Shown piece after piece: positions 44,751 to 54,994 of a DNA stretch of 64,000 nucleotides. How positions within the stretch are numbered: the stretch's first letter is position 1; every line of letters begins with the position of its first letter. Position numbers and translations under genes: made by a program. The notes under the pieces were generated by a model that ran no database searches, was not told where the DNA came from, and worked only from the letters and a program-made list of their open reading frames with translations. This stretch comes from Pseudomaricurvus albidus (GTDB taxonomy: Bacteria; Pseudomonadota; Gammaproteobacteria; Pseudomonadales; Cellvibrionaceae). The stretch lies in the NCBI RefSeq assembly GCF_018863235.1, contig NZ_JAHKRS010000006.1, forward strand, positions 1 to 64,000, given 5' to 3'.

Positions 44751-45755
44751 TTACGTGCCTGTGATGGGGTTTCTGTACTGAAAACGAGCTCGATAGGCTC
44801 GGGGGGTTAAACCGGTCTTTCGTTGAAACAGGCGACTGAAAGAGCTGAGGTCATTATAACCCACTTGCAGCATGATGGTTTCAATGGTGCCGCCACTGGT
44901 CTCGAGCAGTCTTTTGGCAGCATCAATACGCAGGTTTTGCAGGTATCGGTTGGGTGTTATATCCATGACTTGCTTAAATCTGCGGATCAAAGTTCGGGAG
45001 CTGACATTGAGGTGGGTTGCCAGCTTTTCCAGGGCTCCGGGTTCTTTCATGTGTACCTGAAGCCAGGTTTGGGCATCAGCAACGAGTGAATCGTTATGCT
45101 GAAGCTGTTGCTGCAGGGTCAGATAGGGGGTCTGTTCGATCTGATTGTTGTCGACCAACATCAGCTTGGAGGTCAGAGAGGCCACCTGCTGGCCCATATA
45201 CCTTTCGATCAGTTGCAGTGCCATGATCGAGTCCGTGCTTCCCGCTCCGGCGACTATGACATTATCGGAGTTCACCAGCAGTTGGTTCACATCCAGAGTG
45301 ATTTGCGGATAGAGACGTTGAAACAGGTCCGCCAGCCACCATGTGGTGGTAGCTCGTTTTCCGTCCAGCAACCCGGATTCTGCCAGTAGAAATGTACCGG
45401 TACACAGGGCCATAACCAGCGCACCTTGCTCGCCGCGCTGCTTTATCCATTGGATCAGCGGGCGCTGCCTTTTGAGGTAGTCAGGAAACTCTTGTTTGTT
45501 GCTGTATTTTGAGGCCGCGACCATGATTACGTCAGTCTCGGTGGCATTTTGCAGCGTGGTGTCGACAGCAATTCGAACATTTGTGGCGGTACGGATAGGC
45601 TTCCCATCTACAGATGCCAGTTGCCAGCGAAAGAGGGCCTCCTGGGTGTCGTAGCGCTTCTGCCATTGCAGATTGGCAATATCCAGCATGTCCATGAGAT
45701 TACTGAAACTTGAGGTGCGGCATCCGTCGTAAACGGCAATCGTGATAGAAGGCAT
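44751..45755 (-). CDS. GlxA-type AraC-family transcriptional regulator
   Basis: The protein joins an N-terminal DJ-1/PfpI (glutamine amidotransferase-like) domain to a C-terminal AraC DNA-binding domain. The first part shows VYDGCRTSSFSNLMDMLDIAN and LVMALCTGTFLLAESGLLDGKRATTTWW, in which the Cys sits in the nucleophile-elbow position. The second shows NVSSRTLIRRFKQVMDITPNRYLQNLRIDAAKRLLE and VGYNDLSSFSRLFQRKTGLTPRAYRARF. This is the family of GbdR, CdhR and ArgR of Pseudomonas, which sense amine-type compounds. The ATG at 45755 is preferred over an open frame 13 codons longer. A class II aldolase gene lies upstream on the same strand. Confidence 0.9.
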   Translation of the reverse strand: MPSITIAVYDGCRTSSFSNLMDMLDIANLQWQKRYDTQEALFRWQLASVDGKPIRTATNVRIAVDTTLQNATETDVIMVAASKYSNKQEFPDYLKRQRPLIQWIKQRGEQGALVMALCTGTFLLAESGLLDGKRATTTWWLADLFQRLYPQITLDVNQLLVNSDNVIVAGAGSTDSIMALQLIERYMGQQVASLTSKLMLVDNNQIEQTPYLTLQQQLQHNDSLVADAQTWLQVHMKEPGALEKLATHLNVSSRTLIRRFKQVMDITPNRYLQNLRIDAAKRLLETSGGTIETIMLQVGYNDLSSFSRLFQRKTGLTPRAYRARFQYRNPITGT

Positions 45756-45933
45756 AGTGATAAATTCTTTTTCGGGGAATGACCGAGCAACCAAACTGGT
45801 TTGAGTTTATCCTGAAGCTTCAATTCGAAATAGGTGGTAATTGGACAAAAGTGTCTGAATTGGTGGAAAAAATGCTAAAAATGACAGGGGTTGGAGGCTT
45901 TAACTGGTCAGATGGGGCCAAAGAGGTTGGATT

Positions 45934-45967
45934 ATCCCGGAGCAGAACAAACCGATCTGCCCGGGAT
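45934..45967 (-). terminator. Hairpin between the aldolase and GlxA-type genes
   Basis: ATCCCGG plus AGCAGA on the left pairs with TCTGC plus CCGGGAT on the right, with a single bulged base around a 9-base loop. It falls between two genes on the minus strand and could attenuate or end the aldolase transcript, though no clear T run follows. Confidence 0.45.
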
Positions 45968-46003
45968 TACCCGCTGCCCATGAGGAGCATGTGGGTGAGG
46001 GAG

Positions 46004-46801
46004 TTACTCCTCGTCAAACATCTCTGGCTGTTCTTCTGCGATCACACTGAGCAGAGGCTGGAAGCTAAAAAAGCCGGCCAGCTCACTGCCTACGGTCTCG
46101 CGAGTGATGCGGGCGCTCTCAGGACTGATCAGCTTGGGGGTACCGGCGGCTTCTGCCATCAGTTGTGCCTGACAGGTGCGTTCCATGGTGATGTACCACC
46201 AGGCAGCAGATTCTACGCTTTCACCAACGGTTAACAGGCCGTGATTCTGAAGAATGGCCGCTTTGTTATTACCCAGCGCGGAAGCAATACGCTCGCCTTC
46301 GCTCATATCGAGAACAACACCGGTAAAATCATCAAAAAGAACGTGATCTTCGTAAAATGCGCAGGAATCCTGGGTAAGAGGGTCGAGTTTACGTCCGAGG
46401 CTGGCCCAGCTTTTGCCGTAGACAGAGTGGGTGTGAGCTGCTGCGGTGACATCGGGACGGGCTTTGTGAATGTGTGAGTGAATGGTGAATGCCGCGCCAT
46501 TTAACAGACCGCTACCTTTTACTACCTGACCGTCATGATTCACCAGCAGGAGGTCAGACATCTTCATTTGTTTGAACGACTTACCCATTGGGTTAACCCA
46601 AAAGTGGTCAGTTTGTTCTGGATCACGGACGGTAATGTGACCGGCCACGCCTTCATCAAAGCCAAACTTTCCGAACAGGCGAAATGCGGCAGTCAGCATG
46701 CGTTTGCGATGCAGGCGCTGTGCTTCAACGGTTTCGCCCTCGCTCATAGACGGCATGTTGTCGCCAGCATTCATCACGATATTGTTTGTTGCAGTATTCA
46801 T
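46004..46801 (-). CDS. Class II aldolase/adducin-family protein
   Basis: This is a zinc-dependent class II aldolase-fold protein of 265 residues. It has VAGHITVRDPEQTDHFWVNPMG early, AAHTHSVYGKSWASLG (the H-x-H zinc ligands), and a third His in AAILQNHGLLTVGESVESA. This branch, with the FWVNPMGKSF pattern, is common in Pseudomonas and related genera, where its substrate is not established. GGAGAAAGG lies just before the ATG. It is the first of two minus-strand genes with the GlxA-type regulator and may respond to it. Confidence 0.88.
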   Translation of the reverse strand: MNTATNNIVMNAGDNMPSMSEGETVEAQRLHRKRMLTAAFRLFGKFGFDEGVAGHITVRDPEQTDHFWVNPMGKSFKQMKMSDLLLVNHDGQVVKGSGLLNGAAFTIHSHIHKARPDVTAAAHTHSVYGKSWASLGRKLDPLTQDSCAFYEDHVLFDDFTGVVLDMSEGERIASALGNNKAAILQNHGLLTVGESVESAAWWYITMERTCQAQLMAEAAGTPKLISPESARITRETVGSELAGFFSFQPLLSVIAEEQPEMFDEE

Positions 46802-47065
46802 AACCTTTCTCCGCTATGTGACTATCGCCAATGGCGATATTGATTGTTATGTCACTCAGTCTAGTTTGTCTCGGAGGTATCGACTGTAACCTATATGACA
46901 AACGGTAAAATAAGTGCACCCATGATGTGACCAGAGTTTTGTTGTAATCGGTGTTAGAATTCGCCCCTTGTTTGTTGGCAACTGCTCCCAAAGACGCTTT
47001 TCAGGCAGCGAACTGGCTGTCTGTAGTGGGTTTTTAGGGGGATGGAATAAAGTCAGAGAGTCATT

Positions 47066-47329
47066 ATGGGTGATTTACAGGCGGGCGTTTACCGTCATTA
47101 CAAGGGGCAGGATTACCAGATCTTTGAGGTGGCCAGACACAGCGAAACGGAAGAGCCGCTGGTGGTGTATCGCTGCTTATACGGAGATTACAGCTGGTGG
47201 GTAAGGCCGCTGAGCATGTTTAAGGAGACTGTCACCATCGATGGTGAAGTCATCCCTCGTTTTGAATACGCGGGGGCTTTTGATCCGGCCGATTATCCTC
47301 AGGCACCCGTTCGAGAGTTTATGGCATGA
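47066..47329 (+). CDS. DUF1653-family protein
   Basis: A small soluble protein of 87 residues reads GVYRHYKGQDYQIFEVARHSETEEPLVVYRCLYGDYSWWVRPLSMF, followed by RFEYAG. This matches the DUF1653 family almost throughout. The function is unknown. It is translationally coupled to rlmA: the rlmA ATG overlaps its TGA in an ATGA arrangement. Confidence 0.9.
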   Translation: MGDLQAGVYRHYKGQDYQIFEVARHSETEEPLVVYRCLYGDYSWWVRPLSMFKETVTIDGEVIPRFEYAGAFDPADYPQAPVREFMA

Positions 47330-48168
47330 TATGGGCCTGCCCACTCTGTAGAGCCGTTTTACAGGAAACCGAAACAGGTGCCTGCTGTGGGGCAAATCAT
47401 CGTTTTGATCGGGCCAGGCAGGGCTATTTGCACTTGCTTCCTGCACACCAAAAGCGCAGTCGGGCTCCAGGTGATGATCGGCAAATGTTGCAGCAGAGGA
47501 GAGAGTTTCTGCAGGAAGGCTTCTACGAGCCATTGGCCAAGCTGCTGCAAGAGCAATGGGTTGGTTTAATGGCCCGTAGCGATGAGCCGATGATGTTGCT
47601 CGACAGTGGTTGCGGGGAGGGGTATTACCTCGGGAGGTTGCAAGAGGTGTCAGAGCCCTGCGCTGATCGCGTATCCCTTTATGGAATCGATATCTCCAAA
47701 GAGGCTGCGAAATTGGCCTCAAGAGCGCTTGCTGGTGTAGATGTCGCGGTTGCTAGTGGTTTTCAGCTACCGGTTCAGGACGCTTCTTTGAATGTAGTGC
47801 TGCGGGTCTTTTCTCCCGGTGACAATGAGGAGGTAGCTCGAGTGCTGAAGAGTGGCGGTCAGTTTTGGCGAGTCGTACCCGGAGAGAACCATTTGATTGA
47901 ATTAAAGCAGTGTCTCTATCGTGAGGTCAGGCCCCATGATTTACCTGAAACACCTGACGGCTTTGAGTTGTTGGGGCAGGAGTCATTAAAATTCTCGCTG
48001 CATTTGGGAACCCCTGATGCTGTTAAGCAATTGCTGGAGATGACCCCTTTTGTCTGGCGGGGCAGTCGGGAAGGTAAACAGCAATTGCAGAGCGCAACAG
48101 AGCTTGATGTAACTGCAGAGTTTGTACTGCAAAAATATGGTGTCTCAAACGTCAGGGATCAAGTATGA
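47326..48168 (+). CDS. rlmA: 23S rRNA (guanine-745-N1)-methyltransferase RlmA
   Basis: RlmA methylates G745 of 23S rRNA. Its N-terminal zinc site is visible as Cys5, Cys8, Cys21 and His25 (CPLC, then CCGANHRFD). Next comes GYLHLLPAHQKRSRAPGDDRQMLQQRREFL, typical of the family. The S-adenosylmethionine domain has LLDSGCGEGYYLGRL and GIDISKEAAKLASRA, then VLRVFSPGDNEEVARVLKSGGQFWRVVPGENHLIELK. The 280 residues are usual. It overlaps DUF1653 upstream and tadA downstream by four bases each. Confidence 0.95.
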   Translation: MIWACPLCRAVLQETETGACCGANHRFDRARQGYLHLLPAHQKRSRAPGDDRQMLQQRREFLQEGFYEPLAKLLQEQWVGLMARSDEPMMLLDSGCGEGYYLGRLQEVSEPCADRVSLYGIDISKEAAKLASRALAGVDVAVASGFQLPVQDASLNVVLRVFSPGDNEEVARVLKSGGQFWRVVPGENHLIELKQCLYREVRPHDLPETPDGFELLGQESLKFSLHLGTPDAVKQLLEMTPFVWRGSREGKQQLQSATELDVTAEFVLQKYGVSNVRDQV

Positions 48169-48695
48169 GCGCCTGCGGTACTGAACCGATGTCTCAAGAC
48201 AGGCATTGGATGAATGCGGCTCTTGAATTGGCGAAAAAGGCCGAAGATTTGGGCGAGGTGCCTGTGGGAGCTGTGGTTGTCCTGAAGGATGAGATAATCG
48301 GGCAAGGATGGAATCAGCCTATCAGTGGCTGTGACCCTACTGCTCATGCTGAAATCATGGCGTTACGCAGCGCGGCAAAACAACAAAACAATTATCGCCT
48401 GCCCGACGCAACTCTCTATGTCACGCTGGAGCCTTGTACCATGTGCGCAGGGGCTATCATTCACAGCCGTATAAAACGTGTTGTCTTTGCCGCTCCTGAA
48501 CCGAAAGCCGGTGCTGTCATCAGTAATGGTTCCGTTTTTGATCGTCCGGAAATGAATCATCGGGTGGAATACACTGGCGGTGTGGGACAAGAGGAGGCCG
48601 TGGGTATGATACAGGCCTTCTTTAAACGCCGACGTGAAGAAGCCAGGGCCGCGCGGAAGGCGCGCAAAGCTATAGATCATAAAGAAACTGAGTAG
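48165..48695 (+). CDS. tadA: tRNA adenosine(34) deaminase TadA
   Basis: TadA converts A34 to inosine in tRNA-Arg(ACG). The zinc and catalytic residues are His61 and Glu63 (TAHAEIMAL) and Cys91/Cys94 (LEPCTMCAGAIIHSRI). VGAVVVLKDEIIGQGWN and the final FFKRRREEARAAR follow the family. The 176 residues include a short extra N-terminus, so Met9 at 48189 is an alternative start. The overlap with rlmA makes DUF1653-rlmA-tadA a tight operon for RNA modification. It converges with mltF. Confidence 0.96.
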   Translation: MSACGTEPMSQDRHWMNAALELAKKAEDLGEVPVGAVVVLKDEIIGQGWNQPISGCDPTAHAEIMALRSAAKQQNNYRLPDATLYVTLEPCTMCAGAIIHSRIKRVVFAAPEPKAGAVISNGSVFDRPEMNHRVEYTGGVGQEEAVGMIQAFFKRRREEARAARKARKAIDHKETE

Positions 48696-48732
48696 CGGGA
48701 AGTCTTGTCAGGTTGGAGCAGTCTTCAGCTGA

Positions 48733-50223
48733 TTACAGCAAGGATGTAGACCGCTCTGCGTTGTTGTTTCTGTAGGCCGCGTTTGTTGCAGTAATTTCGT
48801 CGTTGGACTGCTGGGCAGCGGCCAGACGGCGCTGCTGAATCTGTTGGTGCCAGGCAATTGTGTTGTGAAAATTGCGGATATTCCGAACGTACTCCACCGG
48901 TTCCCAGCCGCGTGCGTAACCGTGACGGGTGGTGCGGTAGTATTGGCGTTTGGCCAGTAACGGCAAGTGTTTGCTGACATCTTCCCATTTGTCGGGGTTG
49001 CCACCCATGCGCTCGGTAAGCACTCGGGCGTCTTCCATGTGGCCGAAGCCAATGTTGTAGGCGGCGAGTGTAAACCAGGTGCGATCAGGTCCCTGAATGC
49101 CTTCGGGAATTCGATCAAAAATCTTTCTGAAATATTTTGCACCACCAGAGATGCTCTGCTCGGGATCAAGGCGGTTAGTGACACCCATTTCCTTGGCGGT
49201 AACTTTGGTCAGCATCATCATGCCGCGCACGCCAGTGTGAGAGCGCGCGCGTGGGTTCCAGTGTGATTCTTGATAGCTGATTGCCGCCAGTAACTGCCAG
49301 TCGAGATCAAATTCCTGAGCAGCAGTTTGAAGGGATTCCTGCCACTTGGGCAGGCGGGTTTCCAGACGACGGGCAAAGGTAGTGGCACTGCCAGCATCCA
49401 TCGTATGCATATCGCTGTAGAAGCGTTTGTTCATGGCGGCCAGTCGGCCATCGTCTTCGGCTTCGGTCAGGAATTCATTGGCGCGATCAAACAGGCTATT
49501 GTCTGAGCTTTTGGGGAAGGCCCAGGCAAGAGACTTTTCATTGTCGGAAATGGAAAATGCCTTGCGTGCGCGAGGGTAGAGATTGCGGCTCAGTTTGTAA
49601 GAGTTTGAATCTACTACGGCGTAATCCACAGCCCCGTTATCTACCAGTTCCATCAGATCGATCATTTCCAGATCGGACTGCTCGTGCCAGCGGAGTTCGG
49701 GGTATTGTTTTTGCAATTGGCGCATGCGTTCAGCGTGAGCGCTGTTGGAAATAACCAGAATGCTTTTCCCGTACAGATCTTCAATGCTGGTAGGGCGCTT
49801 ACTGCCTGAGCGGTACAGAAGTTCCTGGGTAACCGTCATATACGGCTTGGTAAACCGAATATTGTCGGCGTGTTCTTTGGAAATGCTCAGACCTGCGGCG
49901 GCCAGTTCGCCACGATAGCTACCGACAGAGTTGAAGATGCCCCTGAAGTTTTCTTCTTCAGTAATTTCCAGCTCAACACCCAGTGAGTCTGCGAAGGCTT
50001 TGGCCAGCTTGTATTCATAGCCATCCAGTCCCTGGCGACCCTCGTAATAGGTGGTGGGACCATTGCGGGAAATAATCTTGAGCTTGCCTTCGGTGAGCAC
50101 CGTTTCCAGTGCAGTAGGTGTGTGACTGGCAGACACCAGCAACGGCAGACAGGCAACCAGACCCAGTTTGGTCAGGCTGCGAAGATTACGCAGATTGTAA
50201 AGGCTCAGCTTGCGATCTTGCAT
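48733..50223 (-). CDS. mltF: Membrane-bound lytic murein transglycosylase F
   Basis: MltF cleaves peptidoglycan strands to 1,6-anhydromuropeptides. It pairs an N-terminal periplasmic solute-binding-like domain (KLKIISRNGPTTYYEGRQGLDGYEYKLAKAFADSLGVEL, in two stretches) with a C-terminal lysozyme-fold domain. That domain has LLAAISYQESHWNP (catalytic Glu near 317), TGVRGMMMLTKVTAKEMG and AAYNIGFGHMEDAR. A hydrophobic segment near the N-terminus contains LVAC, a possible lipobox. The ATG at 50223 has GGGAG six bases upstream and is preferred to the GTG eight codons earlier. The mltF/purL arrangement is shared with Pseudomonas. Confidence 0.95.
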   Translation of the reverse strand: MQDRKLSLYNLRNLRSLTKLGLVACLPLLVSASHTPTALETVLTEGKLKIISRNGPTTYYEGRQGLDGYEYKLAKAFADSLGVELEITEEENFRGIFNSVGSYRGELAAAGLSISKEHADNIRFTKPYMTVTQELLYRSGSKRPTSIEDLYGKSILVISNSAHAERMRQLQKQYPELRWHEQSDLEMIDLMELVDNGAVDYAVVDSNSYKLSRNLYPRARKAFSISDNEKSLAWAFPKSSDNSLFDRANEFLTEAEDDGRLAAMNKRFYSDMHTMDAGSATTFARRLETRLPKWQESLQTAAQEFDLDWQLLAAISYQESHWNPRARSHTGVRGMMMLTKVTAKEMGVTNRLDPEQSISGGAKYFRKIFDRIPEGIQGPDRTWFTLAAYNIGFGHMEDARVLTERMGGNPDKWEDVSKHLPLLAKRQYYRTTRHGYARGWEPVEYVRNIRNFHNTIAWHQQIQQRRLAAAQQSNDEITATNAAYRNNNAERSTSLL

Positions 50224-50708
50224 TCGAGTCTCCCGCTTTAGGTTCACATCCTGTGGTGGCCTGTCCCTGCGACTAAAGTCTCTCTGGTTTCCTGGACAAT
50301 TTTTCTTAAACTGTCGGTCAAGCGTACAGATTGCTCGTTTGGGCCCTGTTCGTTTGATAATGAATCCTGAGAGGTCAAACCATATCTATCTTTCAGAAAG
50401 GTGTTCTGGAGTAGGGAAATTGTCCTACATTGTTCCTGAATAGAAGGTTAATAGTCTGGCCAGTACAAATTTTGCGCGATTCTACCGGTTAATCCCGTGA
50501 CCTGCTAGATTGTTTTTCCTTTTTAATTGTAGTAAGAAAATGTAGCGCTGGGCGACAAATGTGAATTTATTTGTGACTGGCTGGCCGCAAAAAGTTACTC
50601 AGCTGGCTGTCCTTGGGAGTTGACCTGCATAAAATCTAAGCTGTAGCGTTAGTTGTTACTTCGGTATTAATAATTGATTTGTAGATTGAAAGACGTGGGC
50701 TTTTGTTG

Positions 50709-50737
50709 CTGCCAGACGTTGGGATATCCAGTACAAT
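50709..50737 (+). promoter_or_regulatory. Predicted sigma-70 promoter for purL
   Basis: CTGCCA (50709-50714) and TACAAT (50732-50737) are 17 bases apart, followed by AGCGG. Transcription from about 50744 would give a leader of roughly 180 bases. Confidence 0.5.
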
Positions 50738-50879
50738 AGCGGCCTTTTTCGAGCTGTAGATGCTTCTGGCGCAAAGAATGGCTTCATTTGAGGCTTTTCC
50801 TGCATCCAGAGACGCTATTCAGAGGCAAGTTGACGTAAAAATGTTGTTTATTTCGTCATAAATCCGGCTCGATGGCCTT

Positions 50880-50893
50880 ATATCTCCAGATAT
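50880..50893. repeat. 14-base palindrome in the purL leader
   Basis: ATATCT, CC, AGATAT form a perfect inverted repeat 28 bases before the purL start. It could be an operator or a small hairpin. It does not match the E. coli PurR operator. Confidence 0.5.
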
Positions 50894-50921
50894 CACCAAA
50901 ACCAAGAGGTTTTACTCGACT

Positions 50922-53900
50922 ATGCTGACCCTTCGCGGCGCTCCGGCACTTTCTGATTTTCGTATCCAAAAACTGCTCGATACCCTGCAGCAAGCAGATG
51001 CTTCTGTAAAAGGTGTTTATGCTGAATTCGTCCATTTTGCCGAGCTTGAGTCAGAGCTGAGCAACCCTGAGCTGGAAGTGCTGCGGCAGTTGTTAACCTA
51101 CGGCCCGAAAGCCGAGTCTCAAACTCCCGGTGGCACCCTGTTTTTGGTGGTCCCGCGTCCAGGAACGATTTCCCCCTGGTCTTCCAAGGCAACCGATATT
51201 GCCCACAACGCTGGTTTGAGTAAGGTCCAGCGTCTGGAGCGTGGCGTTGCGTACTATATAGAAGGTGGCAAGTCAGCTAAGACAAGCGAGTTGGTGTCTT
51301 TACTGCATGATCGAATGGTCGAGGCGGTATTTTCTGAGTTGTCTCAGGCAGAGCAGTTGTTCAGTCATGAAGAGCCTCGTCCACAAACCAGTGTTGATGT
51401 GCTGGGTGGTGGTCGTGAAGCTCTGTCTGCCGCCAACATTGAGCTGGGGCTGGCTTTGGCCGATGACGAAATCGATTATCTGGTGGACAGCTTTACCGGT
51501 TTGGGACGCAACCCGGTAGACGTCGAGTTAATGATGTTTGCTCAGGCGAACTCCGAGCACTGCCGTCACAAGATCTTCAACGCCAGCTGGACACTGGATG
51601 ATGTGGATATGCCCAACTCCCTGTTCGGCATGATTAAACACACCTACGAAATGGGTGGCGATAACGTCCTGTCGGCCTATGCTGACAATGCCTCGGTGAT
51701 CGTGGGCAGCAAGGCGGGCCGTTTTTACCCGGATCCCGAGACCAAAACCTACGGCTTTCATCAGGAAGATATCCACATTCTGATGAAAGTTGAAACACAC
51801 AACCACCCGACCGCCATTTCTCCTTTCTCTGGGGCGGGTACCGGTGCCGGTGGTGAAATTCGCGATGAAGGCGCGGTAGGTCGCGGTTCCAAGCCTAAAG
51901 TTGGCTTGACGGGTTTTACCGTGTCCAATCTGCAAATCCCTGGTTACAGCCAGCCCTGGGAGAAGGACACTGTTAGCGGCAAGCCTTATGGAAAGCCGAA
52001 TCGCATTGTGACCGCTTTGGATATCATGATTGAAGGGCCCATTGGCGGTGCTGCTTTCAACAACGAATTCGGTCGCCCTAATATTTGCGGATACTTCCGT
52101 ACCTTTGAAGAGAACTTCGACGGTGAGCGCCGCGGCTATCACAAGCCCATTATGCTGGCGGGTGGATACGGCAACATCAAGGCCGAGCATGTCGATCAGG
52201 ATGAGTTCGAGCCAGGGGCCAAGCTGGTTGCCCTGGGTGGTCCGGCAATGTTGATTGGTCTGGGTGGCGGTGCCGCTTCATCCATGACTTCCGGTTCCTC
52301 CTCAGAAGATCTGGACTTTGCCTCCGTACAGCGCCAGAACCCTGAAATTGAACGTCGTTGCCAGGAAGTTATTGACCAGTGTTGGCAGTTGGGTAGCAAA
52401 AACCCCATTGCCTTTATTCACGATGTGGGTGCGGGCGGTTTCTCCAACGCTTTCCCCGAACTGGCAAAAGATGGTGGCTGTGGCGCCAACTTCGAATTGC
52501 GCAACATCAATAATGACGAGCCGGGCATGAGTCCGCTTGAAATCTGGTGTAACGAGGCCCAGGAACGCTATGTCATGGCAATCATGCCTGAGGACTTGCC
52601 GCGTTTTGAAGCCATCTGTCAGCGCGAGCGCTGCCCCTATGCCGTAGTGGGTGATGCCACAGCAGAAAATCATATCGTACTCAACGATACCCATTTCGAC
52701 ACCAAGCCTGTGGATTTGCCGATGTCGGTTTTGTTCGGCAAGCCGCCGAAAATGCATCGCACCGCAGAAAAACGTACTTACGAGACACAGTCTTTTGAGA
52801 CAAAAGGCCTGTCTTTGTACGAAGCCGCTGAGCGTGTTATCCAGCATCCTACCGTAGCGAGCAAAAGTTTCCTGATTACCATTGGTGACCGTTCCGTAAC
52901 CGGGCAAGTGGTTCGAGATCAGTTTGTTGGTCCCTGGCAGGTGCCAGTGGCGGACTGTGCGGTGACCACTCAGGCGTATGATACTTACGCCGGTGAGGCC
53001 ATGAGCATGGGAGAGCGTACTCCTACGGCTCTGCTGGATGGTCCTGCTTCGGGTCGTATGGCCATTGGTGAATCCATTACCAATATCGCGGCTTCGCGCA
53101 TCGAAAAACTCTCTGATGTGAAATTGTCGGCCAACTGGATGTGCGCTGCTGGCCATCCCGGTGAAGACGAAAAACTCTACCGCACAGTCGAGGCCATTGG
53201 CATGGAGCTGTGTCCGGAGCTGGGCATTACCATCCCGGTCGGTAAGGATTCCATGTCCATGCGTACCGCCTGGGAAGAAGATGGTGAAGACAAGGCGGTG
53301 ACTGCGCCGCTTTCGCTGGTTATTACCGCTTTTGCGCCAGTCACTGATGTTCGCAAAACGGTTACCCCGCAATTGCGTACTGACAAGGGCTCAACGGATT
53401 TGCTGTATCTGGATCTGGGTAACGGCAAGAACCGTTTGGGCGCTTCAATCCTGGCTCAGGTTTACAATCAGATCGGTGAGACCCCGGCGGATCTGGATAG
53501 TGCTGCTCAGTTAAAAGGCTACTTTGCTGCCATGCAGGAGAGTCTGGAGGCCGATCAAATTCTGGCTTACCACGATCGTGGCGACGGCGGTTTATTCGCC
53601 ACCATTGCCGAGATGGCATTTGCTGGCCACACCGGTGTGGATATCAATATCGACGGTTTGGGGGCTGATCCTCTGGCCATCCTGTTTAACGAAGAGCTGG
53701 GTGGTGTGATTCAGGTTCGCACTGAGGATACTGACACCATTATGGAGCGCTTCAAGAAAGCAGGCGTTGCCATCACCAAGCTCGGTTGGTTGAACACCCA
53801 CAACACGGTACGTGTTGAGCATGAAGGCGAGGTCATCTACGACGAATCCCGTGCTGAGCTACAACGCATGTGGAGTAAAACGAGTTATCAGGTTGCCGCT

Positions 53901-54803
53901 CTCCGTGATAATGCAGATTGCGCCAAAGCAGAATTCGAATTGATTACTCAGGTGAATCCTGGCTTAAGTGTTGATCTCACCTTTGACCAGAATGAAGATG
54001 TTGCAGCGCCGTTCATTAATAAAGGCGTACGTCCGAAAATGGCTGTGTTGCGAGAGCAGGGCGTTAATGGCCATGTTGAGATGGCGGCTGCTTTTGACCG
54101 TGCTGGTTTTGATGCCGTTGATGTCCACATGAGTGACATTCTTTCTGGGCGTATCAGTCTGGAAGACTTCAAGGGTCTGGTGGCTTGTGGTGGATTCTCT
54201 TACGGGGATGTACTGGGTGCTGGCGAAGGTTGGGCCAAGAGTATCCTGTTTAACTCCAGAGCGCGCGATCAATTCCAGTCTTTCTTCCATCGTGAAGACA
54301 GCTTCAGTCTTGGTGTGTGTAACGGCTGTCAGATGATGTCGAATCTGAAGAGTCTGATCCCCGGTGCTGAGCACTGGCCGCACTTTGTACGCAATGTGTC
54401 TGAACAGTTTGAGGCGCGTTTCAGCATGGTGGGTATTGAGCAATCTCCATCTGTCTTGTTTGATGGTATGGCGGGAACCAAGATGCCAGTGGCTGTGGCT
54501 CACGGTGAAGGTCGGGCAGAATTTGCTTCAGAAGAAGCTCTTGAAGCCTGTCATAACAGTGGGCTGGTCTCCATGCGTTTCCTGGATAATCATCAGCACT
54601 ATACGATCGATTATCCTGCGAACCCCAATGGCTCACCAAAAGGTATTACCAGTCTGACGACCGAAGATGGCCGGGCGACGATAATGATGCCTCACCCTGA
54701 ACGTATTTTCCGTGCGGTGAACAATTCCTGGCATCCGGATGACTGGACAGAAGACAGTGGCTGGATGCGTCTGTTCCGTAATGCCCGTGTGTTCGTTGGT
54801 TAA
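50922..54803 (+). CDS. purL: Phosphoribosylformylglycinamidine synthase
   Basis: The large single-chain PurL performs the fourth step of purine synthesis, using ATP and glutamine. The 1293 residues match the gammaproteobacterial form. There is an N-terminal PurS-like region and then two homologous synthase halves ([38 protein letters not shown] in two pieces, [24 protein letters not shown]). A class I glutaminase domain closes the protein with CNGCQMM (nucleophile Cys near 1133) and MPHPERIF (His near 1257, Glu near 1259). AGAGG precedes the ATG. The gene appears to be alone on its transcript, with hairpins downstream. Confidence 0.98.
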   Translation: MLTLRGAPALSDFRIQKLLDTLQQADASVKGVYAEFVHFAELESELSNPELEVLRQLLTYGPKAESQTPGGTLFLVVPRPGTISPWSSKATDIAHNAGLSKVQRLERGVAYYIEGGKSAKTSELVSLLHDRMVEAVFSELSQAEQLFSHEEPRPQTSVDVLGGGREALSAANIELGLALADDEIDYLVDSFTGLGRNPVDVELMMFAQANSEHCRHKIFNASWTLDDVDMPNSLFGMIKHTYEMGGDNVLSAYADNASVIVGSKAGRFYPDPETKTYGFHQEDIHILMKVETHNHPTAISPFSGAGTGAGGEIRDEGAVGRGSKPKVGLTGFTVSNLQIPGYSQPWEKDTVSGKPYGKPNRIVTALDIMIEGPIGGAAFNNEFGRPNICGYFRTFEENFDGERRGYHKPIMLAGGYGNIKAEHVDQDEFEPGAKLVALGGPAMLIGLGGGAASSMTSGSSSEDLDFASVQRQNPEIERRCQEVIDQCWQLGSKNPIAFIHDVGAGGFSNAFPELAKDGGCGANFELRNINNDEPGMSPLEIWCNEAQERYVMAIMPEDLPRFEAICQRERCPYAVVGDATAENHIVLNDTHFDTKPVDLPMSVLFGKPPKMHRTAEKRTYETQSFETKGLSLYEAAERVIQHPTVASKSFLITIGDRSVTGQVVRDQFVGPWQVPVADCAVTTQAYDTYAGEAMSMGERTPTALLDGPASGRMAIGESITNIAASRIEKLSDVKLSANWMCAAGHPGEDEKLYRTVEAIGMELCPELGITIPVGKDSMSMRTAWEEDGEDKAVTAPLSLVITAFAPVTDVRKTVTPQLRTDKGSTDLLYLDLGNGKNRLGASILAQVYNQIGETPADLDSAAQLKGYFAAMQESLEADQILAYHDRGDGGLFATIAEMAFAGHTGVDINIDGLGADPLAILFNEELGGVIQVRTEDTDTIMERFKKAGVAITKLGWLNTHNTVRVEHEGEVIYDESRAELQRMWSKTSYQVAALRDNADCAKAEFELITQVNPGLSVDLTFDQNEDVAAPFINKGVRPKMAVLREQGVNGHVEMAAAFDRAGFDAVDVHMSDILSGRISLEDFKGLVACGGFSYGDVLGAGEGWAKSILFNSRARDQFQSFFHREDSFSLGVCNGCQMMSNLKSLIPGAEHWPHFVRNVSEQFEARFSMVGIEQSPSVLFDGMAGTKMPVAVAHGEGRAEFASEEALEACHNSGLVSMRFLDNHQHYTIDYPANPNGSPKGITSLTTEDGRATIMMPHPERIFRAVNNSWHPDDWTEDSGWMRLFRNARVFVG

Positions 54804-54824
54804 TTTATCCGTTACAAAAGGCTA

Positions 54825-54874
54825 ATGGATGAACTGTGCAGCTACCTGATGATTTAGGTAGCTGCTTCATCCAT
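54825..54874. repeat. Long hairpin just after purL
   Basis: ATGGATGAA pairs with TTCATCCAT, and inside it GCAGCTACCT pairs with AGGTAGCTGC, leaving an unpaired CTGT on one side. Together they form a stem of about 19 base pairs. No T run follows directly, so it may protect the 3' end of the message after termination at the next site. Confidence 0.75.
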
Positions 54875-54947
54875 GTTGTTCAGTGCCTGACCCTTGTTAG
54901 GCACACGTTTCTATCCGGTCCACGGTAGTCACAAATAGTTTTAATTG

Positions 54948-54971
54948 AAAAAGCAGGTTGCTTGCTTTTTT
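54948..54971 (+). terminator. Intrinsic terminator downstream of purL
   Basis: AAAAAGCA and TGCTTTTT form an 8-base stem with a 7-base loop, and the right arm ends in six T residues. Confidence 0.75.
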
Positions 54972-54977
54972 ACCTTT

Positions 54978-54994
54978 ACGCCCGCAAGGGGCGT
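54978..54994 (+). promoter_or_regulatory. GNRA-like hairpin in the nhaD leader
   Basis: ACGCCC pairs with GGGCGT around a GCAA-type loop, about 150 bases before nhaD. It is directly followed by CCCCCC. Whether it is part of a cation-responsive leader is untested. Confidence 0.4.

Larger units (their letters stand above)
50224..50921. other. Divergent gene-free stretch between mltF and purL
   Basis: About 700 bases carry no convincing coding sequence. The right quarter holds the predicted purL promoter (50709-50737) and a purL leader of about 180 bases with a palindrome at 50880-50893. The middle is AT-rich and would have to contain the mltF promoter. No repeat or RNA gene is recognised. Confidence 0.5.

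Noticed and set aside
45779-46234. Open frame of 151 codons on the plus strand opposite the regulator and aldolase genes
   Set aside because: It is antisense to the aldolase end and shows no family-like pattern.
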